Positions 34,000 through 45,414 are shown, counted from the stretch's first letter. The stretch: DNA of 64,000 nt from Tanypteryx hageni (GCA_028673005.1 CM054118.1:83391855-83455854), one strand, 5' to 3'. Numbers and translations: made by a program. Notes: a model not told the origin generated them from the sequence alone.

Positions 34000-35200
34000 T
34001 ATAGACTGAGCACTTCGACGACCTACTGAACCCATACACACACATACAGAAACTGAAGAGCCAACTATAGCAATTGGGAAAATAGGAATTGAAGAGAACG
34101 AACCTGAAACCACATACTTTAAATTTGCTGAGACTATCAGGAAAATCAGAAACAACTAAATAACTGGATCTGATTACTTACAGGCAGATCTAATAATGTA
34201 TGGTGGTGATTAACTCACCAAACACCTATATGAAATCACCTTACTGATATGGCAACAGGGGACCCTACAAAAATAACAGAATAAAGATATCATTTGCCCT
34301 TTTCACATGAAATATGTTCAAAAGAATTGTGTAAATCCCATGAGAATCTCATTATTAAGTCCACAAAATGTTACCACTTTTCTGTGACAACGAATAAAGG
34401 ATTATGCATAAAGATAATTGTGTTTTTTCTACTATAAAACAAATTATTTCATAGAAGCAAAAATCTCGTGAAAATTTATGAATAAAACACTGAAACTTAT
34501 CACCTTATCGTTGTTCTCAAGGAAGCATATGATAAGATTCTTAGAAGCCAACTGTATTTGGGGATGTGGGAGCTAAAAAAAACCCTGGAATACTCGTCAG
34601 TATGATGAAACTCGCAATAATAAAACGTAGAATGCCGAGTGAGAATCCAGTCGACTCTTTTAAAACTACTAATGGCCACCGATAATCTAAGGCAATGGAA
34701 TATGCTGCATAGATTTCTCTTCAACATTTACCATAAGAATTTTATATAAGAATCGAATATTTTCTCCTCTAGAACAATTTTTAAAAAGCTGACATTTCTG
34801 ACGATAGATGTAATAGGTAGATCAAAACAAGGATAGTAGAAAGCTGAAAAAATGGGACTAGAGATTAATTTAAATAAGAATAAATACTTGTCAAAATTCA
34901 CCAGAGGGCGCCATGACATCCCGTCACAAGTCATCAACAACTACTCCTCAGATACTAAACATTGTCTGCCTCGGATCACTAGTTACAGCTGATCGATTAA
35001 CATTATATAAATAAAGTAACAGACAATGAGAATATTAACAAAATACAACAATATAATGAAACTACAAAGACAATAAAAACAGTGAAATAAAAAAACAGAG
35101 TGGAAGAAATACCAATAAAATGAACATGAGGAAAGTTTATGGAAAACATTGAATAGGTAATACTACCTTAAATCGAAACTTGAGGTAATGTTGAGAACAG
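34000..35200 (+). pseudogene. RTE-type LINE reverse transcriptase relic
   Basis: Broken plus-strand frames give HFDDLLNPYTHI, GSDYLQADLIMYGGD, LTKHLYEITLLIWQQGT, then KEAYDKILRSQLY (motif A region), a degenerate TTNG block where motif B should be, and SRKAEKMGLEINLNKNKY. The order matches RTE RTs ('EHFE.LLN', 'G.DGI.AELLKYGG', 'KAYDS', 'MGLEIN..KTKY'). Numerous stops and shifts make it long dead. Clade assignment is from memory of these motifs. Confidence 0.7.
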
Positions 35201-35349
35201 TTCTGAGTGGCATATGAATGAGATCAATATTGTTGTTGGTGGAAAGAGAGTTTAGAGAATGTTAGATACAGAAGAAATGGGAACGTATTATAAGAGACAG
35301 ACGCGGAGTGTTTACAGAAATGGGGACAGAAAGGCGGATTCCTCAACAT

Positions 35350-35650
35350 CAGTGGTGTCCAAACTTTTCTACATGTGGAGCCGCATCTGTTGTTGAATAT
35401 CCTTCGGCGGGCCGCATTGGAAGTTGCCAATTCTTCGACGGGCAGGATTAGAGTTTAAAACGGATTCTGATGTGCTATGTAAGTAGAAATCGAGTCTAAA
35501 TATAGTTGACACTTCAATATCAAAAGCTTTATTATAGAAACATTCATAATAATGTTTGAACTTATGTTTTAATTTCCTCGGATTGCTTTTTCATCATAGC
35601 TTCGCAGGCTGCACAAATACTCTTCGCGGGCCGTAGGTTAGACACCCCTG
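35350..35650. mobile_element. hAT-type MITE
   Basis: The left end is CAGTGGTGTCCAAACTTTTC. The right end, reverse-complemented, is CAGGGGTGTCTAACCTACGG. Both are followed by GCCGCA/GCCCGC-like words. The flanking 8-mers ctcaacat and ttccagat match only 5 of 8, as in an old insertion. Confidence 0.65.
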
Positions 35651-35983
35651 TTCCAGATGGTACTCTAAAGCAGGGGTGGGCAACCCCGTCGCCAATCGCC
35701 ACAAGTGGCGAATTGGCTATGAAAGTGGGGCGAATAAGTGTTTTCCATATTTTACTTCCTGAAATAAAATGTAACGTAACTTTTCTTGAAGACTTGTGCT
35801 GGTTGCAACGTGACAATTCTTGCATATTATTGGAAAGGGAGTGATGTATAGTGCCCTGCTGCTTATGTATACTACTCCTCAGCGGAAGGTGTACTACTAA
35901 AAAAAAAGGCTGAAACTGGAATGTCTCCTACTCGAATAAAGGCTATTATCAAAACTTACATTCACGAAAAATTAAATACATAA

Positions 35984-36820
35984 TATTGTCGCTTCTTACG
36001 AAAACTATCTTGTTTCATATTATTGGTGAAAAAGATCGTTTCAAATTAATGGTGAAGAAAATCTCTTCTCAGTTTTCTTACGGAAAAAATATTTTTTCAA
36101 AATATTGTTGAAGAAAATCTCTTCTCAGTTTTCTTACGAAAAAATTCCTTTTCAACTTTCTTAAAAACTATCTCTTCCATTTGATTATGAATAAAATTAT
36201 GTTTTGATTTTATTAGTTTAATTATTTTTAAATTATTAATTGGTTATTATTAATAAATTTATTAGTTATTTTATTAATTATTATTAATTAATTTGACCGG
36301 CAATTCAAAAACTATTTATTAATTTTTAATTAATTATTTGTGTCAGTTATTCATTATTATTTATTATTAAAATGCACGTTTCAATTTTACGAAAAACAGC
36401 ACTTTCTAATTTTATTTCAAAGAATAACATGCATATATCTAATAACATAATATGTTATTAGATATAGATATAGGCAGTCAAATTAATTAATAATAGTTAA
36501 TAAATAAACTAAAAAATTTATTAATAATACCCAATTAATAATTGAAAAAATATTTAAACTAATAAAATCAAAACTTAATTTTATTCATTATCAAATTGAA
36601 GAGATACTTTTTAAGAAAGTTGAGAAGGGATGTTTTTCGTAAGAAAACTGAGAAGAGATTTTCTTCAACAATAATTTGAAAAAATATTTTTTCCGTAAGA
36701 AAATTGAGAAGAGATTTTCTTCACCAATAATTTGAAACGATCTTTTTCACCAATAATATGAAACAATCTTTTTCACCAATAATTTGAAACAAGATAGTTT
36801 TCGTAAGAAGCGACGATATG
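35984..36820. repeat. Large imperfect palindrome inside the hAT element
   Basis: Left arm at about 35984-36300, right arm at about 36472-36820, about 170 bp AT-rich spacer. Outer arms contain CGCTTCTTACGAAAACTATC against its complement. Both hold repeated AAATCTCTTCTCAGTTTTCT units. The right arm has extra copies of an AATTTGAAAC/ACCAATAAT unit. By eye the arms differ at only a few per cent of positions. A foldback or long-TIR MITE is the likely class. Confidence 0.8.
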
Positions 36821-37224
36821 ATGTGTGCAGTCGGTGAGTTCAAAACAGTGTATTGTAGAATCACCGCTGCTACGCGTGTTTTCCCAAAGGAAACAAAGTA
36901 GTGTTTCAAGTTGAAATCGCAGAGCGCTTAAGAATAAAATGTATTGCCACCACCAGACATACTGTCGCCAAGTGCACCAAAGGAAACAAAGTAATCTTCA
37001 ATTTGATATCAAGTTAAAAATGCATCTTTCTTCTATTAGTCCTGTTTTAGCCACTGAGACGAAAGCAGCTACATTTCAGTCCCAGTTCTGTGGGTTTACA
37101 GTGGAATCTATATTTTCGAAAATCTTTGCACTGCACTGAGGCAGGCACCTATATTTGTAAGTGACCTTTTTTGATCCCATACAGAAATTAATAATATGCA
37201 TAAATGTACTTAATGCGAGGAATT

Positions 37225-37875
37225 ATAACCCATTAGTTAGGGATTGCAATACCGGAATGCCGATCAATTTTTTACGGTATTGCGGAATTTATCTAATTTT
37301 CAGATCGCGGGTATTGCTTCATTTAATTTTCTTATAAATTACTTAAAGTTAAAGAATCTCAAGGATTGGAACAGACTATGCAAAAATAGATGGCGTTTTT
37401 TGAACATGAACGTGAATTTAAAACTTGTGGACGCTTTTTACCAGGGCTGTGGAGTCTGAGATTGAATCAATTTTTGGTGGAGTTGTAGTCGGAGTCGATA
37501 GAAATTTACCGATTCCGACTAATTTTGTACATATTTTTATTAAAGAAATATCCTGTTTCTTTAATCAATCATTTGTTAATATATCCTACGTTTCTGTAAT
37601 TAATCACTCGTACTCCGTTTTTGAGTCTGATAGTACAAAAATAGAGAAGTCGGAATCAATCGGAGTCGGGCAGTAGAAAAATAGAGGAATCGGAGGTTTG
37701 GCGCACCGACTCCACAGCCCTGCTTTTTACTTACAATTCCACTGACAAGTGTGGAAGCCGAAAGGGTCTTTTGCACGATAAACCAAATTTTCACAAAAAT
37801 CCGTACACGTCAGATGATGAAACTATTGACAGCCTCTACTTTTTAAGAGCATGCGTCATCAAGACTATGCTGATA
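37225..37875 (+). pseudogene. Second hAT remnant, C-terminal dimerisation segment
   Basis: At about 37727-37860 the plus strand reads LTIPLTSVEAERVF, then TINQIFTKIRTR, with shifts. This is the hAT dimerisation motif in which 'P.TS..AER.FS....I.T..R..M' is usual. TTAGGGATTGCAATACCGG at about 37226 resembles the terminus of another hAT family. The segment is unrelated to the 38126-40081 transposase and is split by the MITE at 37442-37722. Confidence 0.5.
37442..37722. mobile_element. hAT MITE with perfect 8-bp duplication
   Basis: The ends are CAGGGCTGTGGAGTC and its exact inverse. Both are followed by GGAGTCG-like repeats. The target duplication CTTTTTAC is perfect at 37434-37441 and 37723-37730. 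Length 281 bp, no coding capacity. Confidence 0.9.
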
Positions 37876-38125
37876 ATTGCGATTATTATCATTGTTGATA
37901 TCATTATTGTACGTTTATATTTTTGTTCAGTTTATGTCTATTTTCACTGGAGCATGTTGTTTTGGGTTTTAATTAGTTTATTAAATTATTGGGATCAACT
38001 CCAAATTTTATTTTATATCTTTTAATATTATTATTATATGATATCTTTTAATAATAAAAAATTTTAATTAACGATTTAATTGAAAATTTTTGTTTTTTTT
38101 TTATAGCTCATCAAGGGCGTATCCA

Positions 38126-40081
38126 GTTTCAGCCGTAGGAATGGATAAGTGGGTTATTCGAAAACGAAGTAAACCAGCAACTGATGATGGGGCTGATGTG
38201 AGTGAAGCAGGCGAACTCATTGAATCGGAACTTAGCGCTAAAGAGAAAAAGGCAAGAGATTGGAAAAGTGTGACGCGAAATTTTCAAGAAAGCTGGGAGC
38301 TAAAATTTGTAGTAGCGCAAGTAAATGAAAAGCCAGTGTGTCTTCTGTGCAAAAAAAGTTTTAGTGAAAACAAGGCAGACAGTTTGAATAAGCACTTTCG
38401 AAATAGGCATAGTGAATTCGACAATAAATTTCCAGTTGATGGCAGCTGCGGTCGTGTTAGTGAAATTGTCCGTCTAAAATCACAATTTCATGATCAGAAG
38501 AACAGCTTGAAGCAGTTTCTTTCGTCAAATGAGCTGGTGACGTTGGCTAGCTATATAGCAGCCTGGATTTTGGCTCAGAAGAAGAAACCATTTTCCGATG
38601 CCGAGATGGTTAAGGAACTATTGATCATGGTGATGGAAACTCTGTTGGAGAATTACGATTCACAGGTGAAGAATGATATCCTGCTAAAAGTGAAGAATTT
38701 GCAACTAAGTCGCAGGACGATTGTTCACAGAGTGCTGGAATTATCTAAAAACATAGAAAAGCAGCTGTTTAATCAATTAAAAGAATGTTTGTGTTTTTCC
38801 CTTGCGCTGGATGAGTCAACCGATCTTACTGATACGGCGCAGTTAACCTTTTGGGTTCGGTATGTGCTCCCCGATCTTACAATTCGTGAAGAATTTCTTG
38901 TACTTTATGGAATGCAAGGTCGAACGTGTGGAACTGATGTATTCAAAAAATTTTTTGAAGCTTCAAAAAGATGTGACCTCGATCTGAAAAAACTAGCTTC
39001 TATTACAACGGATGGTGCACCTGCAATGATTAGAAGTAAATCGGGATTTGTTTCTCTGTTAAAGGTGTACTTGAATGAGAATGACATGAAAACGCTGTTG
39101 CCCTCATTCCATTGCATTCTGCATCAGGAGAATTTGTGTGCTCAGATGCCTGGAACCAACACATTAAAAAATATGATGGATATGGTAGTGAAAATAGTGA
39201 ATTACATCCAAAGTGGAAGTTATCTCATCCACCGACAGTTTGTTGAGGGTTTGAAATAATGCGGGGACTATGATTTCGAGTATCTTACGGACTTTGCGAA
39301 TGTGAGATGGTCAAGCAGAGGAAAATTACTGGAAAGATTTCTTTATTTTCTTCCTCAAATTTGAGATTTTCTTGTTGAGAAACGTCAGATCGAAAATTTT
39401 TCTGACATTAAGAACCTTTTATGGCAGTGTGATTTACATTTTCTGTGCGATATCATGGCTCACCTAAATGAATTAAACGTGAAGCTTCAGGGAAAAGGAA
39501 AAGTAATATGTGAGCAAGCGCAGCATATTGAAGAATTCAAATTAAAACTGAAACTTCTTCTGTTACAAACTCAGAAGGATGATTTGACTCATTTTGCGAA
39601 TCTGGCTAGATTTGTAGAAAAAAATGAAGAGAGTAGTCTACTAGACGTGAAGCGGGAATTATATGTAAACTGGATTAAAAACCTGACTCGAAAATTTGAA
39701 TCTCGCTTTTCTGATTTCATTGACTTCAAACAGGCATTTAACTTCATGGGCGATCCATTTCATTTTGATCAGGCTAATTCAAGCAAGGGAATTGCCACCC
39801 TTCGGTCTTTAAATAAGTGTGGATTTGAAAACGATTTGCTTTGCCTTCAAAGTCTGGAACACTTGAAAATTCGGCAGAGTTCATCAGTTACAGGGATGTG
39901 GAAATTTATTCTGAGTGAGAAGGATCTGCCAACTTTGAAATTGGGCATTTCAAAATTATTGTCCATGTTTGGGTCGACCTGGGTGTGTGAATCAACGTTC
40001 TCTATGATGGGATTTATCAAGTCAAAATTCAGATCTCAAATTGTTGATGTCATTTGGAGGGGGAGCTCAGATGTGAATTAA
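38126..40081 (+). pseudogene. hAT transposase, GTF2IRD2/ZBED-like, two stops
   Basis: One frame runs from ATG at 38141 (MDKWVIRKRSK; an upstream in-frame Met lies at 38090) to TAA at 40079-40081. It is interrupted only by TAA at 39257-39259 and TGA at 39362-39364. The N-terminus has a BED-like zinc finger: CLLCKKSF about 16 residues before HFRNRH. The catalytic region contains LALDESTDLTDTAQL (first Asp), TTDGAPAMI (second Asp) and SFHCILHQENLCAQ. The C-terminus, LSMFGSTWVCESTFSMMGFI, is the hAT dimerisation domain. Without the stops the product would be about 640 residues, usual for this group. It resembles the transposon ancestor of vertebrate GTF2IRD2-like genes. I call it recently inactivated. 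Confidence 0.85.
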
Positions 40082-40784
40082 GCTTAGATATAGAGCCAAT
40101 ACTTCTGCAACTTGTCAGAGAATTTGATTGTCAAATTTCGCATTATATTTCTTATATTTTCATATTAAACAATTTTTATATATTTCATATAAAGCATTTG
40201 TAACTGAATAGTCAATGTGTACATGTTTAAATAAACTTGTTCAAACGGTATAATTTTTTTAATTTTTGATCGAGCAACCTAATTTCTCAGTTTTTGGATG
40301 TTGTGGCGAATGAGGAGTGAAACCTGTGGCTACACTGTAAAATAAGGTTGCCCACCCCTGCTCTAAAGTTTAGTAAAGAAAGCAGTCAAGGACAATCAAT
40401 TTTATCATTCAGAGATTACAAATGAAGGTAATATCGGGTAAAGTTCGTAGAAAATGAAGAGTATGAAGATTAAGAGAGGCTAAGATTTGCATTTTAGAGT
40501 TGTGAAGAGCGAGGACACGAATTTTACAAATTTGTATGAAAAAGTTGTGAACACGGTCAAGAAGAGAAAGATTTGATGGGGCAGCCATGGACCAAATGTT
40601 TGCGCAGTACATCAGGAGAGGGATCACAAATACTACAAAAATAGATTCGAAGTGGAATGGGATCTTTGATATCAGTAAATCTGTAAAGCCTTCCTTCAAA
40701 GTTCACATACTAATGCATGTTCCCAGCTGATTCACTTCTTGTCTACACGCAATAGGTATCTAAGAGATAGTGCAATGAATAGCT

Positions 40785-40985
40785 GAATAGCAAGGGAAAA
40801 GAGAAACCTGGTGCCGGCATGTGCCTACTCTTAACGAAGAACACCAAGGGAGCCAACGACTTAACGTCCCTTCCGAAACGGCACGCTGAATTTGCGCGGT
40901 CCCCTCAAACCACACAAACAGGGGGCCGGGCCACCTTGGAAAAAATCCTACATACGATGGATTCGTGCCCCCTGCCTTTATTTGT
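40785..40985 (-). mobile_element. tRNA-derived SINE, copy 2 (5' truncated)
   Basis: The reverse complement contains GGGGGCACGAATCCATCG (B-box region), CCCGGCCCCCTGTTTGTGTG, GACCGCGCAAATTCAGCGTG, GGGACGTTAAGTCGTTGG and TGCCGGCACCAGG, the same landmarks as copy 1. The A-box head is missing. It lies inside the minus-strand LINE. Confidence 0.8.
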
Positions 40986-41550
40986 AAAGCATCCATAAGC
41001 GCGATATGGCCTTATTTCCAACAGCTTTGTTGTGCTGTCTAAAATTTAACTTAGAATCAATGAAAACACCTAAGTCCTTTTCACATTCGGCTCTCTGAAT
41101 GAGAAGACCTACTATATTGTATTCATTGTTAATTGCAGAACTTTTTTGGAAAATGGAGTGTACACTACACTTCTCCGGGTTTGGCTTTAGTCTCCAAACG
41201 AGTACCAGGGGGATACATTGTCTAATGGTAAATGTAAATTTAAGCAGTCATGGAGGAGTCGAGGCATTTAAATATTTTGCAGTCGTCAGCAAAAAGTAGG
41301 AACTGGCAGTCGTTAGAGATATTATCGGAAAGATCGTCCATGTGGAAAGTATATAGATAACATCCAAGAGTAATTCACTGTTAGGCACCAAAGAGGTCAG
41401 GAGACCAAGAAGAGGAGGAATCAGGATGACTCTTAGAGTTCTGTTAGAAAGAAAGCTTTCAATGAGGGAAAGGAAATCACCATGGAGGCCCTAAAAGTTT
41501 TGAAGTATATGAAATAGTAGTCTATGGTCATGGGAATCGATGTGATAGAA

Positions 41551-41814
41551 CAGTGTTTCTCAAACTAAGTGCCGCGGCCCCCCAGGGAGCCCCAAAATTA
41601 TTTTGGTAATAAGGTGAAATGCAAAAAATAAAACTTTGACGAATAATAAAATTTTATCAGGGAAATTTCGGAAATATGATGTTATGAAAACTATTAATAG
41701 TTATATATAATGAAGAAACTTGTATTAAAGTTTCTTATTTTCACTATTTGCAATTGAAAGTGAGCCGAATGACATTTAAGCGGGTCGCGAAAGCGGTAAG
41801 CTGAAGAACTACTG
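41551..41814. mobile_element. hAT MITE
   Basis: The left end is CAGTGTTTCTCAAACTAAGTG. The right end, reverse-complemented, is CAGTAGTTCTTCAGCTTACC. Flanking 8-mers tgatagaa and tgataaaa match 7 of 8. Both ends continue into a CGCGGCCC/CGCGACCC-type word. Inserted in the minus-strand LINE. Confidence 0.8.
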
Positions 41815-42317
41815 TGATAAAATGTTTTAACTAATTTGATCTATTTATATTTTCCTGATTATATTTTAGTACAGTGAATTGATAAGAGGTACTGTATGTT
41901 GGTTGAGAAACTTCATACTTGACATCAAATTTCCTAGTTCTTAAGTTGTAAGAGGCACCTGCAGATCAGACGTTGCTTTGCAGGATCCAAACGCCCATTT
42001 TTTACATGTATATTAGGGAGGGCCGAAAAATGTAAATTTCATTTAATCATTATGGATATAAAAAAAACGCGTTTATAGTCCAATATGATTCTCTGAAAAT
42101 TTTTATAAAATCGGACAACTCGTCTTCCGCCACTACACCAGTTCGCAGGCGCAAAATGATTAGGCAACACGCTAAATTTACCGAGTTTTGTGCAGATCTT
42201 CGCTTGTTTTAAGGTAATTTCATTCTATATCAACACGGAACTTGAGGGAATCTTGCGTTTTAATTCCTATATGCCTCCCATAAAATGAGAAATGTGCAGA
42301 AAAATCAAAGAGAGTTG

Positions 42318-43679
42318 CTATTGGCTGCAATGGGACTCTAGTCAACACGGGAGATAAAGGAGGCGTAATCCGCCTTTTGGAAGAAGCTTTAGGAAAACCT
42401 GTCCATTGGTTTGTTTGCTTTTTATACTCCAATGAGCTTCCTCAGACATTTCTTTGACCATCTTGATGGAGAAACGCGAGGACCAAATACATACAACGGT
42501 GAAATATGTAAGCAATTGGAGACATGTAACCAGCTTGATGTTGTAGGATTCGAAGTCATTGAGAGCTCCTTCCCTGTTGTACACATCAGTAACTTGAGCA
42601 CTGATTAGCAATATGTCTATAATATATTCCAAGCGATCTCAACACATCACAAGACAGGATGACAGGATGAGATTCTGGTCCTATAAATCAGTGTTTTTCA
42701 AACTTTTGTGTTGCGACCCAGTGGAATGTCTGGCGACCCAGTTGCCAGGGACGTCGCAAAAAGAAAACATGTTCTGAATTCAGTTTTCATTTATTCTCGA
42801 TAAAAAAGCAACTCATACTAAAAGAATGGCGTTTGTATAATGAGAGCATTAAGTTTTCTCTCATTTTTTATACATTTCAGCTGGTTATGCGTTGAGTGCT
42901 TAGATTTTCCTCCTGAGCCTCGCAACCCAGTAATGGGTCACGACTCCAAGTTTGAAAAACACTATTCTAAATCACCCCAGGTGGGTGACGACCGCCAATA
43001 GAATCCTGAGTTTATACGTTGAAACAGAAAAAAATCTGATAAACTGAATATGTTGGTTGATTTTGTCATAAAAATCTGTTCCCATGCCGTTTCAGAAAAA
43101 AACGAAGCCTTTATATCAAGCTGATACAGAGCACATTTGGAAAACGGTCTCACTATCAAGATTCCTTCTACAAGACATGAGAACTATCGTCCATCAACTT
43201 ATTTAGAGAAACTACTTTTTTGCGCACCCCGAAAACCTACTCCTTGGCATGATAGTAGATGAACGCCCACGCATCAGAGAGCTAGGATTCAGAATAATCT
43301 TACTAGCAAGAAGTAATAAGAAAGAAATTCTCCTGCGTTTTATTGTACCGACATTGAATTTCCATTCTCAGGGCTACATTGATCTCATTGACTGGCGTAA
43401 GTGCTTAGTGGCTGAGCCACCACACACAGCTCATTTATCAAAAGAAGAGCTAATTATGTATAGGGTGAAAACGGGCATGTGATTATGGAAATACCCCATT
43501 TTTCATGTCACACGCAAAGGGTAGAGAGGTGTGTTAAGATTGTTTCCGATGCTGCTTCCTCTGTCGAGAGCATTGATGCCCCATTTTTGAAGCCTGAAAG
43601 ATGCAAATGCGCTCGTGTGGTGGAGAGGTTGGGATGGGCGCGGGTGGAACTTGAGGTGCAGCCACCTACTCGTAGTTAG
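42318..43679 (+). pseudogene. Conserved unknown protein of the long-TIR element, broken
   Basis: Plus-strand pieces in order are: NTGDKGGVIRLLEEAL; KPVHWFVCFLYSNELP; LRHFFDHLDGETRGPNTYNG; QLDVVGFEVIES; LSTD followed by a stop and QYVYNIFQAIST. After the MITE come NHPRWVTTANRILSLYVETE, FAHPENLLLGMIVDERPRIR, YIDLIDWRKCLVAEPPHTAH and, one frame on, EIPHFSCHTQRVERCVKIVS. I recall similar uncharacterised proteins from other arthropods and cnidarians, present in many copies, but I cannot name the family or place a DDE triad. Stops, frameshifts and the nested MITE inactivate this copy. Its position between long TIRs suggests it is the element's transposase or an accessory protein. Confidence 0.65.
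42689..42964. mobile_element. hAT MITE nested in the long-TIR element
   Basis: The left end is CAGTGTTTTTCAAACTTTTG. The right end, reverse-complemented, is TAGTGTTTTTCAAACTTGG. Each is followed by GCGACCCA/GTGACCCA. Flanking 8-mers ctataaat and ttctaaat match 6 of 8. It separates the two halves of the unknown protein. Confidence 0.8.
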
Positions 43680-44066
43680 TTCTTAAACAAGCGAAGGGCT
43701 ACACAAAACATCGCAAATGTAGCGTGTTTCCTAAATTTAATGGTGTTGGGGCGAGAGAAGGAGTTGTCCGATTTTATCCAAATTTTCTGGGAAGCATATT
43801 AGAATTGAAGCGCAAGATTCCTTTAAGCTCCATGTTGATACAGAATAAAATTATTTTTAAAAAGGCGAAGATCTGCACAAAACTGTAAATTTAGCGTGTT
43901 GCCTAATCATTTTGCGCCTGCGAACTTTGATGGTGCTGGGGCGGGTAAGGAGTTCTCCGATTTTATCAAAATTTTGAGGGAATCATATTGGACTAAAAAC
44001 GCAAGATTTTTTTGAGTTCCATAATGATTGATGAAATTTACATTTTTCGGCCCACCCTAATGTACA

Positions 44067-45414
44067 TAATACAAATCTTGAATTTACAATTGACACTAAA
44101 ATTAATCGATTCTATTCCATAAATAATATAAAATATTAAACTATGGAAAATATTATTATACATTTTACAGACTAGTTAATACCCGTCCTAAACCTACCAA
44201 CTCATAAAATGGATGTAATGCTCTGGCCAAGAAAATTTATCGAGAACTTGGTGAAAAGCACTCTCCTGATCGCGTCCACTTCTCTCTATTTCCCTCTTTC
44301 TGTTTAACGCCTATGGGTAGGAATCCTCCCTGAATTCTCCGAAATTTGTAGCAACCCACGCAAACGAACATAAAGCTGCGCTACATTAAATAAGCCAGGA
44401 AGGAATAGGGAGAATCTTTGCGCCCGTGGCAGTATTTAGGGTTTGGACGTAAAAATCCAGTGTCCTAACCAACCGACCGTCCGCTCCTTCTCCCCTCACC
44501 TCCTTAGCTCCTTGGGCACAGTAGACTATCGGGAAGTTTTTATTGGTTTGATGAGGGAGCCTACTGACACGTCCCGACAAGTTTCTCGGTCTGTCCCTGT
44601 TATTTCTTAGGGTATCTCTCGACCCACATCCTCTATCTTAATTGGGAGTAGTTGAATGTAAAGATTTGGGACCAATCCTCTTTTGCGAAAGTATTGTTTT
44701 TATATAGTTTCTTGATTATTCAATGGTACACTACGTAATAAATTGCTGCTTAAATTTTGTCACATGGATGATCAGCTACATTAAGAACGATTCTGATGTT
44801 ATATAAATAGGAATTAATACCTAAATGTAAATAAATATAACTTATTTAGCTTTTCTGTATTGGATCTAAGTGTTATTTGGATAAAAATATTTAATTGAAT
44901 TATCAATCATCACAGAAGTTACTATGATAGTAGTAATTATCTCAATATTGGGCGCAGAGAATTTCTGCAAAGATTAACTATTTGTCAATAAAAAATGAGC
45001 CATAAGCTTTGCTTCAAATATGATAAAATAATATTAATAAAACTCAAATTAGATTTAAAAAGAAACCCGTGATTTTAAAAGGAGATTGACCAACTTATTC
45101 AAAAATTAAGCAGCAATTGCATGAAATGCACTTATGTGCAACTTCCTCTCGTTTATTTAGTATATGGGCGTTTTTTATTATGCAAAAAGACTAAGTTTTA
45201 AACTAACGTTTGGTGAAAAAGCACATTTTTATCCATGAGCCTCCAGATGGGTGTAAATTTATGATGACTGTTGGGAGAGAATAAATAAGCCCTTCCGAAT
45301 AGAGTTTTAATGCTAGAGCTTATATATGATATAATTAATGAATTATTTCTAGGTTTTATAAATACGTTCACATTTAATATTCCAAACTTTACGAGTATAA
45401 CTTTTCCTCCCATC
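44067..45414. other. AT-rich stretch with a weak tRNA-like SINE head
   Basis: On the minus strand at about 44440-44500 a TCGGTTGGTTAGGACACTGG word looks like an A box, but no clear B box follows. Otherwise nothing is recognised. Confidence 0.35.

Larger units (their letters stand above)
35671..40360 (+). mobile_element. Large hAT element carrying later insertions
   Basis: The termini are CAGGGGTGGGCAACC at both ends in inverted orientation (15 bp perfect). Perfect 8-bp duplications CTCTAAAG lie at 35663-35670 and 40361-40368. The transposase occupies the right part. Between the left end and the transposase lie a large palindrome (35984-36820), fragments of another hAT, and an hAT MITE (37442-37722), so the 4.7 kb is inflated. 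The host site is the 3' region of the minus-strand LINE that continues at 40370. Confidence 0.9.
40370..41850 (-). pseudogene. Minus-strand LINE reverse transcriptase relic
   Basis: Reading downwards: SHDHRLLFHILQNF, RVILIPPLLG, DDLSDNISNDCQFLLFADDC (motif C, FADD intact), KPNPEKCSVHS, EKDLGVFIDSKLNFRQH. After a SINE insertion come LLMYCANIWSMAAPSNLSLL and LHTLHFLRTLP. This is the RT palm and thumb of a non-LTR element. The clade is not certain. Multiple stops and frameshifts are present. It is interrupted by the SINE at 40785-40985, the MITE at 41551-41814 and, at its 3' end, the large hAT element. Confidence 0.75.
42013..44060 (+). mobile_element. Long-TIR DNA transposon of unassigned superfamily
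   Basis: The termini are TTAGGGAGGGCCGAAAAATG on the left and, reverse-complemented, TTAGGGTGGGCCGAAAAATG on the right. Inverted similarity continues for about 280 bp at each end and consists of two tandem sub-units per side (on the right at about 43690-43860 and 43862-44060). Flanking hexamers TGTATA and TGTACA may be a 6-bp target duplication. The interior encodes a relic of a conserved protein of unknown function (42318-43679), split by an hAT MITE. It could belong to a known but rare superfamily such as IS3EU. I cannot prove that here. Confidence 0.75.
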
